DNA of 13,999 nucleotides from a bacterium (GTDB taxonomy: Bacteria; Actinomycetota; Acidimicrobiia; Acidimicrobiales; CATQHL01): assembly GCA_026713745.1 (NCBI GenBank), contig JAPONU010000371.1:1-13999 (forward strand), read 5' to 3'. Positions 1 through 6,414 of the stretch are shown here, piece by piece. Within the stretch, counting starts at the first letter, position 1. Each line of letters starts with the position of its first letter. The notes below the pieces were generated by a model, which was given only the letters and a program-made list of their open reading frames with translations, had not been told where the DNA came from and made no database searches. The position numbers and the translations under genes were made by a program.

Positions 1-2208
1 CGCCCGGTCCGCCACGACGGCCTCGACAAGGTCGTCGGCAAAGCGCGCTACGCGGCCGACCTCGTGCTGCCCGGGATGCTGTACGGACACATCCTGCGGT
101 CGCCGCACGCCCACGCCCGGATCGTGTCGATCGACACCTCGGCAGCAGCGGCCATGCCCGGGGTACGGGCGATCATCACGGGTGGCGACTTTCCGGACCT
201 GCCGGCGGAGGACCCCGAGCGGAACATGACGCGCAACCTGATGGCCCGCGACAAGGTGCTGTACGAGGGCCACGCCGTTGCCGCCGTGGCGGCCGGCACC
301 CGCCGCCAGGCCAAGGACGCGGCCGAGGCCATCGAGGTCACCTACGAGGTGCTCCCCCACGTGCTCGACGTGGTCGAGGCGATGGAACCGGATGCGCCGC
401 TGCTGCACGACGGCATGATCACGACCGGTGTCGACCCGGCCCCCAGCGAGCCCTCCAACATCTCGAACCGCACGTGCTACGAGCGCGGCGACGTAGAGAA
501 GGCCTTCGCGGAGGCCGACATCGTCGTCGAGGGCGAGTTCACCACCAAGCCCATCCACCAGGGCTACATCGAGCCGCACGCCTGCGTGGCCGACACCGGC
601 CAGGACGGAAAGACGGTCATCTGGTGCTCGTCCCAGGGGCACTTCCGGGTGCGCTCGCAGACTGCCGCCATGCTGGGCTGGGACACCTCGCGCATCAAGG
701 TGATACCCGCCGAGATCGGTGGCGGCTTCGGCGGCAAGACCACCATCTACCTGGAGCCGCTGGCCGTGGAGCTCTCGGCACGGGCGGGGCGCCCGGTCAA
801 GATGGTGATGAGCCGCGAGGAGGTCTTCCGGGCGACCGGGCCGACTCCGGGATCGCGGATACGCGTCAAGCTCGGTGCCACCAGCGACGGCAAGATCACC
901 GCGGCGGTGGCCCGGCTGACCTACGAGAGCGGGGCCTTCCCGGGGGTCTGGGCGATGCTCGGCTGCATGTGCGTGGTGTCCCCCTACAACGTGGACAACT
1001 TCCAGCTCGAAGGCCTCGAGGTGGTCGTCAACAAGCCCGTGAACGCCGCCTACCGGGCCCCATCGGCGCCGATGGCCGCCTTCGCCACCGACACGCTGGT
1101 CGACGAGATCGCCCAGCGCCTGGGCATGGACCCCATCGATCTGCGCCTCCTGAACTGCCCCGCTGAGGGTGACACGGCCCCCTACGGCCCGAAGTGGCCC
1201 CTCATCGGGTTGCGGGAATGCCTGGAGGCCATCCGGGACAGCGAGCACTACCGCAGTGAGCCGGTCGCCGGTCACGGCCGCGGCGTGGCCAGCGGGTTCT
1301 GGTTCAACATCGGCGAGGCGTCGAGTGCCACCGTCAACCTCAACGAGAACGGAACCGCAACGGTCGTGACCGGCAGCCCCGACATCGGCGGCAGCCGGGC
1401 ATCCATGGCGCTGATGGCCGCCGAGGAACTGGGCATCGACGTGCACTCCATCCAGCCCGTGGTCGGCGACACCGAGGTTGTCGGCTTCACAGACGTGACC
1501 GAGGGCAGCCGCGCCACGTTCGCCACGGGTATGGCCGTCGTGGAGGCCTGCCGCGACCTGAAGGGTCAGCTGCGGGGACGCGCCGCCCGGATGTGGGAGT
1601 GCGACGTCGACGAGGTGGAGTGGACCGATGGCCAGGCCACGCACAGCGGCGGCGAGCACGAGCCGCTGGCTTTGGCCGCCATCACCGGCGAGGCCGGACG
1701 CACAGGTGGCCCGCTCGGAGCGACCGCCTCGCTGAACGCCCGGGGCGCCGGTCCGGCGTTCTCGGTGCAGGTGGTCGACGTGTCGGTCGACGACGAGACC
1801 GGCCGGGTGACCATCGAGCGCTACACGACGGCCCAGGACGCCGGCACGGCCATCCACCCCGACTATGTCGAGGGCCAGATGCAGGGTGGCGTGGTCCAGG
1901 GAATCGGCTGGGCCCTCAACGAGGAATACATCCACGACACCGACGGCATCATGGAGAATCCCGGGTTCCTGGACTACCGCATTCCGGTGGCGTCGGACCT
2001 TCCCATGATCGAGACGATCATCGTGGAGGTTCCGAACCCGAACCATCCCTACGGCGTGCGCGGCGTCGGAGAGGTCGGCATCGTCCCACCGCTGCCCGCG
2101 CTCGCCAACGCCATCCACGGCGCCACCGGGGCGCGCATCCGCGACCTGCCGATGTCGCCGCCGCGGGTGCTGGCGGCGATCACCTCCGGCAACGGCGACG
2201 GGGGCTGA
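1..2208 (+). CDS. Xanthine dehydrogenase-family molybdopterin-binding (large) subunit, 5' end missing
   Basis: Catalytic large subunit of a molybdenum hydroxylase of the xanthine dehydrogenase/aldehyde oxidase/CoxL superfamily, which hydroxylates a substrate using water and passes electrons to FAD and 2Fe-2S partners. The frame is open from base 1; 735 residues are visible. The first visible residues (VRHDGLDKVVGKARYAAD) are typical of the start of this family, so only a few codons are missing. Seen: the cofactor-binding motif GGGFGGK at residues 240-246, AYRAPSAP at 350-357 in the active-site loop position, and GVRGVGE near the end with the expected catalytic Glu at about 691. The loop reads AYRAPSAP, not the AYRCSFR loop of form I CO dehydrogenase, so CO oxidation is unlikely. 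Substrate cannot be assigned. The FAD and iron-sulfur subunits are not in the window and may lie upstream. The stop overlaps the next start (TGATG), indicating translational coupling. Confidence 0.93.
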   Translation, partial: RPVRHDGLDKVVGKARYAADLVLPGMLYGHILRSPHAHARIVSIDTSAAAAMPGVRAIITGGDFPDLPAEDPERNMTRNLMARDKVLYEGHAVAAVAAGTRRQAKDAAEAIEVTYEVLPHVLDVVEAMEPDAPLLHDGMITTGVDPAPSEPSNISNRTCYERGDVEKAFAEADIVVEGEFTTKPIHQGYIEPHACVADTGQDGKTVIWCSSQGHFRVRSQTAAMLGWDTSRIKVIPAEIGGGFGGKTTIYLEPLAVELSARAGRPVKMVMSREEVFRATGPTPGSRIRVKLGATSDGKITAAVARLTYESGAFPGVWAMLGCMCVVSPYNVDNFQLEGLEVVVNKPVNAAYRAPSAPMAAFATDTLVDEIAQRLGMDPIDLRLLNCPAEGDTAPYGPKWPLIGLRECLEAIRDSEHYRSEPVAGHGRGVASGFWFNIGEASSATVNLNENGTATVVTGSPDIGGSRASMALMAAEELGIDVHSIQPVVGDTEVVGFTDVTEGSRATFATGMAVVEACRDLKGQLRGRAARMWECDVDEVEWTDGQATHSGGEHEPLALAAITGEAGRTGGPLGATASLNARGAGPAFSVQVVDVSVDDETGRVTIERYTTAQDAGTAIHPDYVEGQMQGGVVQGIGWALNEEYIHDTDGIMENPGFLDYRIPVASDLPMIETIIVEVPNPNHPYGVRGVGEVGIVPPLPALANAIHGATGARIRDLPMSPPRVLAAITSGNGDGG

Positions 2209-2459
2209 TGGCCCAAGTCCACTTCAGCTCGGCCCAGCGCCGCCTCACCGGCGGTGTGGCGCAGGTGGAGGTGGAGGCGGAGACCGTCCGGGAGCTCTTG
2301 GGCAAGCTGGAGAACATGTTTCCGGGCATCCGGGCCCACCTCGACGAGACGTCGGCCACTGCGGTCGCCATCGACGGCGACATCATCCCCGACGCCATCT
2401 ACGAGCCGGTGCCTCCCGATGCCGAGGTGCACTTCATCACGCCGCTCGCCGGCGGCTGA
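2208..2459 (+). CDS. MoaD/ThiS-family sulfur carrier protein
   Basis: An 83-residue ubiquitin-like sulfur carrier. In this family the C-terminal Gly-Gly is adenylated and converted to a thiocarboxylate that donates sulfur, for example for molybdopterin synthesis. Seen: beta-grasp-type composition, the segment VRELLGKLENMFPGI at about residues 29-43, DGDIIPDA in the middle, and the ending VHFITPLAGG with the diagnostic terminal GG. The ATG at 2208 shares its A with the TGA of the molybdenum hydroxylase gene, so the two are probably translated together. This context suggests supply of molybdenum cofactor or its sulfur to the hydroxylase; this is inference, and a role as a general MoaD or another sulfur carrier is possible. 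Length is normal for the family. Confidence 0.85.
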   Translation: MAQVHFSSAQRRLTGGVAQVEVEAETVRELLGKLENMFPGIRAHLDETSATAVAIDGDIIPDAIYEPVPPDAEVHFITPLAGG

Positions 2460-2502
2460 GGAGGACTTCGAGTCCCAGCCCGCCCGTTGGCTGTCCGGGA
2501 GG

Positions 2503-2518
2503 GGCGGCCGTGGCCGCC
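2503..2518 (+). terminator. Hairpin after the hydroxylase/MoaD operon (possible terminator)
   Basis: GGCGGCC and GGCCGCC form a perfect 7-bp stem separated by GT, 43 bases after the MoaD-like stop. There is no T run after it, so it is not a classic intrinsic terminator. It also sits at the upstream edge of direct-repeat copy A. Confidence 0.3.
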
Positions 2519-2570
2519 TCGGGGAACCGTTTGGAGTGCCCCGGCGGATCGTTCGCCTGGGCCGGTTGAT

Positions 2571-2624
2571 CTATCGATGGCGGCTACTTCGACAATTTGA
2601 CTGCACCGGCTCCTTCGATAGTGT
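2571..2624 (+). promoter_or_regulatory. Sigma-70-type promoter of copy A with flanking inverted repeat
   Basis: -35 TTGACT at 2597-2602, a 16-base spacer, and -10 TAGTGT at 2619-2624. CTATCGA at 2571-2577 and TCGATAG at 2615-2621 are reverse complements; the second overlaps the -10 box and the pair brackets the -35, a layout compatible with an operator. Both boxes and both arms are unchanged in copy B although nearby bases differ, which supports function. The start codon at 2661 follows GGGAG with a 6-base spacer. Confidence 0.6.
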
Positions 2625-2660
2625 GACCGCCCGGACGTTTCCAATCCCCGGGAGTTCGCT

Positions 2661-3115
2661 GTGAAGCCCCCCCCCCGCAAGTACGCCCTGACGTAGCCCG
2701 CCCGCCGCGCCGCGCCGGTTCCCGCCGCCGCGTCCTCGCGGCCGCCGCGCCGTCAGTCGTCGCCGCGCAGGAACCCGACAACGACACCGTACGCATCGTC
2801 GCCCGCCGCATCACCCGCGCCGACGGCACCGAACGCATCGAATTCGGCCTCCGCCAACAACAACCCGACACCACCCACGCCGCCCCCCAACTCCCCCGCC
2901 TCCGCCTCTTCGACCCCACCACCCCCCTCGGCGCCTGGCGACAAAGCTCCCCACTCACCCTCACCACACCCACCGGCGCCGCGAGCACCGGCACCGGACC
3001 CTTCACCGCCGTCAGCGCCGGCGCCAACCATTCGTGTGGGCTGCGCACCAACGGCACCATCACCTGCTGGGGCTCGAACAACTACGGGCAGGCGGAGACT
3101 CCCGATGGGGCCTGA
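2661..3115 (+). pseudogene. Short secreted RCC1-like gene, copy A, frameshifted at a C10 tract
   Basis: A GTG start at 2661 with a good ribosome-binding site (GGGAG, 6-base spacer) reads only 11 codons before TAG at 2694-2696. The frame that encodes the rest lies one register away and is open from upstream of the C tract to TGA at 3113. With 8 or 11 C in place of 10 at 2667-2676, the start joins a protein of about 150 residues: an Arg-rich n-region (SRRRVLAAAA), an AQEP-type cleavage region, the module VRIVARRITRADGTERIEFG, then a single RCC1-like repeat (HSCGLRTNGTITCWG) and stop. The hydrophobic core of the signal peptide is 11 residues shorter than in copy B, so export may be impaired even in frame. 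It could be a slippage-controlled gene, a decayed gene, or an assembly error in the homopolymer. The large RCC1 gene follows within about 30-105 bases. Confidence 0.7.
2667..2676 (+). repeat. Homopolymer C10 tract at codons 3-6 of the copy A gene
   Basis: Ten consecutive C directly after GTG AAG. At length 10 the start runs into TAG; removing two or adding one C restores the downstream frame with no intervening stop. Such tracts are classic sites of slipped-strand mispairing. Confidence 0.85.
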
Positions 3116-3142
3116 ACGATCGCACCGACGGGGCGCTGACGT

Positions 3143-5053
3143 GTGGTCTGCGGCGCGGTCACCTGCCGTGGCGGGTGCGTGTCCCGCCTGTGCGGGCGTG
3201 TCCGGATCGGCGTTCAGCCGGTGTTGACCGGTGCGGCTTTGCGACGCGTCAGGCCGGAATCGCCGCGGGTTCGCTCTGGGTTCGTCGGCGCCCGGTGGGC
3301 GGGACGGGGGGCAGGCAAGCGCCTCGCCGGGGTCGGCGCGGCGATCCTTCTCGCTCTCGTCCCTGGCGCGGTGTTCTCCTCGGGCGCCGCCGGCCAGGAG
3401 GTCCAGGATGCCGAGCCGGCTGACGGGGAGGTGCGCGTCGCGGCGCGACGTCTCGCCGACGGGCGCGCCGAGTTCGCGTTCCAGCAACGCCCGGCGGGGG
3501 GAGAGTGGGGTGAGCGGCGCCTGCCCGGGGAGCGCCATTTGCCGGCCGAGGCGGATGTCGGTCGGTGGCACGTCACCGCGCCGCTGACGGTACGTCTGGA
3601 CGCCGTGACCGAAGTGGATGTGCGCATCGCGGCGCGACGCCTCGCCGACGGGCGCATCGAGTCCGCTCTCCAGCAACGAGGACCCGACTTTCGATGGAGC
3701 GAGCGCCTCCTCCCCGCGAAACGCTTCACCTCTCCGACCGCTGTAGTCGGGCGGTGGCTGGTCGGTTCACCGCTCGACCTCACGAGACCCGCGGATCGAT
3801 TCACCGCCGTGACCGCCGCCGCCAACCATTCCTGCGGCCTGCGCGTCGGCGCCACCATCACCTGCTGGGGCAACAACGACCACGGCCAGACCCGAGCGCC
3901 GGGGGCACGGTTCAGCGCCGTCAGCGCCGGCGACGAGCACACCTGCGGCCTGCGCACCGACGCCACCATCACCTGCTGGGGCAACAACGCTGTCGGCCAA
4001 GCGAGGGCGCCGGGCGGGCACTTCACCGCCGTCAGCGCCGCCGCCAACCATTCCTGCGGCCTGCGCGTCGACGCCACCATCACCTGCTGGGGCAACAACG
4101 ACCACAACCGGACCCGCGCACCGGGCGGGCACTTCACCGCCGTCAGCGCCGCCGCCAACCATTCCTGCGGCCTGCGCGTCGGCGGCACCATCGCCTGCTG
4201 GGGCAACAACGACCACGACCGGACCCGAGCGCCGGGGGCACGGTTCAGCGCCGTCAGCGCCGGCGACGAGCACACCTGCGGCCTGCGCACCGACGCCACC
4301 ATCGCCTGCTGGGGCAACAACGACGACGGGCAGGGCAACCCGACCGCAGAGTCGTTCGCCGCCGTCAGCGCCGCCGATGAACACACCTGCGGCCTGCGCG
4401 TCGACGGCACCATCGCCTGCTGGGGCAACGACGACGATCGGACCGCGGCACCCCCGGGCAGTTTTCTCGAAGTCAGCGCCGGCTACCGGCACACCTGCGC
4501 GTTGCGCACCAACCGCACCGTCACCTGCTGGGGCGACAACGCTGTCGGCCAAGCGAGGGCGCCGAGCGGGCAGTTCACAGCAGTGAGCGCCGGCAAATGG
4601 CACTCGTGCGGGATCCGCACGAACGGCACCATCACCTGCTGGGGCGACAACGCCTACGGTCGAGCGAGTAGCCCGGCAGGGCGATTCACCGCCGTCAGCG
4701 CCAGCTGGGTCCACACCTGCGGCCTGCGCACCGACGGCACCATCGCCTGCTGGGGCAACAACGACTTTGCCTACGACGACTACACCAGGAGCGTCGTCTA
4801 CGTGGGCCAGTCGGACACGCCGAGCGGTCGGTTCACCGCCGTCACCGCGGGCGAGACCCACTCCTGTGGGCTACGCACCACGGGCACCGTCACCTGCTGG
4901 GGCGACCTCGAGGACTATCACCCGACCGCACCCGAGGGACGGTTCACCGCCGTCAGCGCCGGCGACGAACACACCTGCGCGGTCCGCGTCGACGCCACCA
5001 TCACCTGCTGGGGCCCGTTCGCGTGGCCACCGGTCGGAGTCTGGTACGCCTGA
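3143..5053 (+). CDS. Secreted protein with 11 RCC1-like repeats
   Basis: Predicted exported beta-propeller-type repeat protein of unknown role; 636 residues from GTG 3143. The start is uncertain: no clear ribosome-binding site is visible, and GTG 3221 or TTG 3239 also fit. A basic stretch (GRGAGKRLAG) precedes the hydrophobic core VGAAILLALVPGAVF and a small-residue cleavage region near AAGQE. Next come two copies of a module of about 55 residues (VRVAARRLADGRAEFAFQQR, then VRIAARRLADGRIESALQQR, each ending GRW..-PL). From 3797 there are 11 repeats of about 37 residues with the core HSCGLRxDxTIxCWGNN, each with two Cys, as expected for disulfide-stabilised extracellular propellers. Repeat 9 carries an insertion (YDDYTRSVVYVG). 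No membrane anchor is seen at the C-terminus, which ends CWGPFAWPPVGVWYA. The 5' end overlaps direct-repeat copy A, whose promoter is the only clear one upstream, so expression probably depends on it. Confidence 0.85.
   Translation: MVCGAVTCRGGCVSRLCGRVRIGVQPVLTGAALRRVRPESPRVRSGFVGARWAGRGAGKRLAGVGAAILLALVPGAVFSSGAAGQEVQDAEPADGEVRVAARRLADGRAEFAFQQRPAGGEWGERRLPGERHLPAEADVGRWHVTAPLTVRLDAVTEVDVRIAARRLADGRIESALQQRGPDFRWSERLLPAKRFTSPTAVVGRWLVGSPLDLTRPADRFTAVTAAANHSCGLRVGATITCWGNNDHGQTRAPGARFSAVSAGDEHTCGLRTDATITCWGNNAVGQARAPGGHFTAVSAAANHSCGLRVDATITCWGNNDHNRTRAPGGHFTAVSAAANHSCGLRVGGTIACWGNNDHDRTRAPGARFSAVSAGDEHTCGLRTDATIACWGNNDDGQGNPTAESFAAVSAADEHTCGLRVDGTIACWGNDDDRTAAPPGSFLEVSAGYRHTCALRTNRTVTCWGDNAVGQARAPSGQFTAVSAGKWHSCGIRTNGTITCWGDNAYGRASSPAGRFTAVSASWVHTCGLRTDGTIACWGNNDFAYDDYTRSVVYVGQSDTPSGRFTAVTAGETHSCGLRTTGTVTCWGDLEDYHPTAPEGRFTAVSAGDEHTCAVRVDATITCWGPFAWPPVGVWYA
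3797..5050 (+). repeat. Tandem 111-base RCC1-like coding repeats (11 units)
   Basis: Eleven in-frame units, mostly 111 bases, each encoding (R/H/Q)F(T/S)AVSA...H(S/T)CGLR...CWG. Units 1-2 (3800-3988) and 4-5 (4133-4321) differ at only about 7 of 189 positions with an offset of exactly 333 bases, so a block of three units was duplicated or converted recently. Units 7-11 are more diverged. Confidence 0.88.
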
Positions 5054-5307
5054 AACGCCACGGCCCCGCGGAGACTCGGAAGAATCCCGCGATCAGCACG
5101 GCCCCCTCGTCGCGCAGCGTAGCCCTCCGCGAACTCTGCGGGCGGTACGTCCCCGAGGCGCCCGAACAGCGCGGCGGATGAACTACAGCCCCCACCGCAA
5201 CGACGGACCGAATCGCCGCCTCCGGCCAGGCACCGCCCGCCGAATGCCGGATTGAGAGTCCCGGGATGAGCGGGCCACGCGTCTGGATGCGGCGCGGCGG
5301 CCGCTTC
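5054..5307. other. Gap between large RCC1 gene and repeat copy B
   Basis: About 250 bases in which I see no credible gene, promoter or strong terminator. Short open frames here have no ribosome-binding site and no recognisable protein. Confidence 0.5.
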
Positions 5308-5357
5308 GGGGAACCTTTTGGAGTGCCCCGGCGGATCGTTCGCCTGAGCCGGATGAT

Positions 5358-5411
5358 CTATCGATGGCGGCTACTTCGATCATTTGACTGCACCGGTCCC
5401 TTCGATAGTGT
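5358..5411 (+). promoter_or_regulatory. Sigma-70-type promoter of copy B with flanking inverted repeat
   Basis: -35 TTGACT at 5384-5389, 16-base spacer, -10 TAGTGT at 5406-5411. The inverted arms CTATCGA (5358-5364) and TCGATAG (5402-5408) are conserved from copy A. The ribosome-binding site before GTG 5447 is GGGAC, weaker than GGGAG in copy A. Confidence 0.58.
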
Positions 5412-5446
5412 GACCGCCCGGACGTTTCGACCCCCGGGACTTCGCT

Positions 5447-5944
5447 GTGAAAGCCCTTTACCTTGTTGAGTAGCTCTGGCGTGGCAGTGTCGGGGCTGGT
5501 TGCTCGCCGCGCCGCGCCGGTTCCCGCCGCCGCGTCCTCGCGGCCGCCGCGGCGCTGGCGGCGATCCTCAGCGGCGCCGCCGCGCCGTCAGTCGTCGCCG
5601 CGCAGGAACCCGACAACGACACCGTACGCATCGTCGCCCGCCGCATCACCCGCGCCGACGGCACCGAACGCATCGAATTCGGCCTCCGCCAACAACAACC
5701 CGACACCACCTACGCCGCCCCCCAACTCCCCCGCCTCCGCCTCTTCGACCCCACCACCCCCCTCGGCGCCTGGCGCCAAAGCTCCCCACTCACCCTCACC
5801 ACACCCCAACCCCAGGGCGATTCAGGAGCCTTCACCGCCGTCAGCGCCGACAAGATCCATACGTGCGGGCTGCGCACCAACAACACCATCACCTGCTGGG
5901 GCCGGAACCACCTCAGGCAGGCGGAGGACCCCGATGGGGCCTGA
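5447..5944 (+). pseudogene. Short secreted RCC1-like gene, copy B, with in-frame TAG at codon 9
   Basis: GTG 5447 reads eight codons (MKALYLVE), meets TAG at 5471-5473, and the same frame then stays open to TGA at 5942, a total of 165 sense codons. After the TAG there is no in-frame ATG, GTG or TTG before the signal peptide, so internal re-initiation is not evident. The frame encodes a basic n-region (RRAGSRRRVL, resembling a twin-arginine motif), a full hydrophobic core (AAAAALAAILSG), a cleavage region near VVAAQ, the module VRIVARRITRADGTERIEFG through LGAWRQSSPLTL, and a single RCC1-like repeat (HTCGLRTNNTITCWG). The nonsense codon is the only lesion, and the core is 220/222 identical to copy A. 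Options are a recently dead gene, a silent donor for recombination, or suppressed TAG. Function of the family is unknown. Confidence 0.68.
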
Positions 5945-6130
5945 ACGATCGCACCGACGGGGCGCTGACGTGTGGTCTGCGGCACCGTCGCCTGCCGGGG
6001 CGGGAGCCCGTCCTGCCTCCTCGAGCGTGTCCGAATCGGCGTGCCCGCGGTGTTGATGGGTGCAGGTTTGCGAAGCGTGAGACCGGAACCGCCGCAGGTT
6101 CGCTCTGGGCCCGTCCGCGCCCGGCGGGCT

Positions 6131-6358
6131 GGCCTGACCGTCACCACACAGCACGACCCGCCGCGGCAGCGGCCGGTCGGGTCATCCGCGACGCCGACCC
6201 GGCGCCTTCATGGCACCCCGAGATCGAGGAGGTCACCGAGAACGCGGAAACTCCAACACGCACCGACCCGGCCCTGCCCGCCCAACTGGCCGACGACCGC
6301 CAACCCCACAACTCCGTACAACGAGGAGCCTGCTGAGTGCTTCCGCGGACCAAGTGTC
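6131..6358. other. Gap between repeat copy B and mtnA, no assignable gene
   Basis: One plus-strand frame stays open to 6336 and has an acidic, protein-like stretch (WHPEIEEVTENAETPTR), but it has no start of its own and continues out of phase from the RCC1 cassette. It might be the 3' scrap of a lost gene. I cannot assign it to a family. Confidence 0.35.
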
Positions 6359-6378
6359 ATTCCGGCGAAGGCCGGAAT
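6359..6378. repeat. REP-like perfect hairpin
   Basis: ATTCCGGC and GCCGGAAT form a perfect 8-bp stem around GAAG. The wording TCATTCCGGCGAAGGCCGGA is of the type seen in dispersed palindromic repeats of many bacterial genomes. It lies 36 bases beyond the mtnA stop (minus strand) and could also act as a transcript-end hairpin. Confidence 0.6.
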
Positions 6379-6414
6379 CCACCGTCCGGCGGATCCGGCG
6401 GCGGCCGGTGTCGA

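Larger units (their letters stand above)
2521..3300 (+). repeat. Direct repeat, copy A (promoter plus short RCC1 gene plus tail)
   Basis: This stretch recurs at about 5308-6130 in the same orientation, about 2.79 kb away. Three zones differ in similarity by my hand alignment. The promoter zone 2521-2660 differs from copy B at about 12 positions plus one indel. The coding core 2750-2971 matches 5585-5806 at 220 of 222 positions. The tail from 3113 to about 3300 is clearly related but has many substitutions. Copy A lacks 33 bases of the signal-peptide core that copy B has. The tail runs into the 5' end of the large RCC1 gene. Confidence 0.85.
5308..6130 (+). repeat. Direct repeat, copy B (promoter plus short RCC1 gene plus tail)
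   Basis: Same order of elements as copy A at 2521-3300: promoter zone, GTG start, signal peptide, module, single RCC1-like repeat, TGA, and a diverged tail of about 190 bases that begins GCCTGAACGATCGCACCGAC in both copies. In copy A the tail leads into the large RCC1 gene; here it leads into sequence with no recognisable gene. Homologous recombination between the two copies would remove or amplify the large gene. Confidence 0.85.

Noticed and set aside
1..2208. CO dehydrogenase large subunit (CoxL)
   Set aside because: The active-site loop reads AYRAPSAP, not the AYRCSFR of form I enzymes, and no CoxM or CoxS gene is visible.
2503..2518. Classic intrinsic terminators at the GC-rich hairpins (2503, 9665, 11549)
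   Set aside because: None has a T run on either strand, so they are listed only as possible transcript-end hairpins with low confidence.
3767..4861. Long open frame on the minus strand across the RCC1 repeats (also 3214-4428 minus and 3565-4380 plus)
   Set aside because: Shadows of the repetitive GC-rich plus-strand gene: every frame stays open because the same 111-base unit recurs. The plus frame has the signal peptide and conserved CWG motifs.
3797..5050. CRISPR array, because of regular 111-base repeats
   Set aside because: Repeats are contiguous, in frame, coding and without spacers.
5463..6056. Pro/Ser-rich 197-residue frame starting TTG in repeat copy B
   Set aside because: Out of register with the signal peptide, module and RCC1 repeat that are conserved between the two copies; composition is that of a shifted frame.
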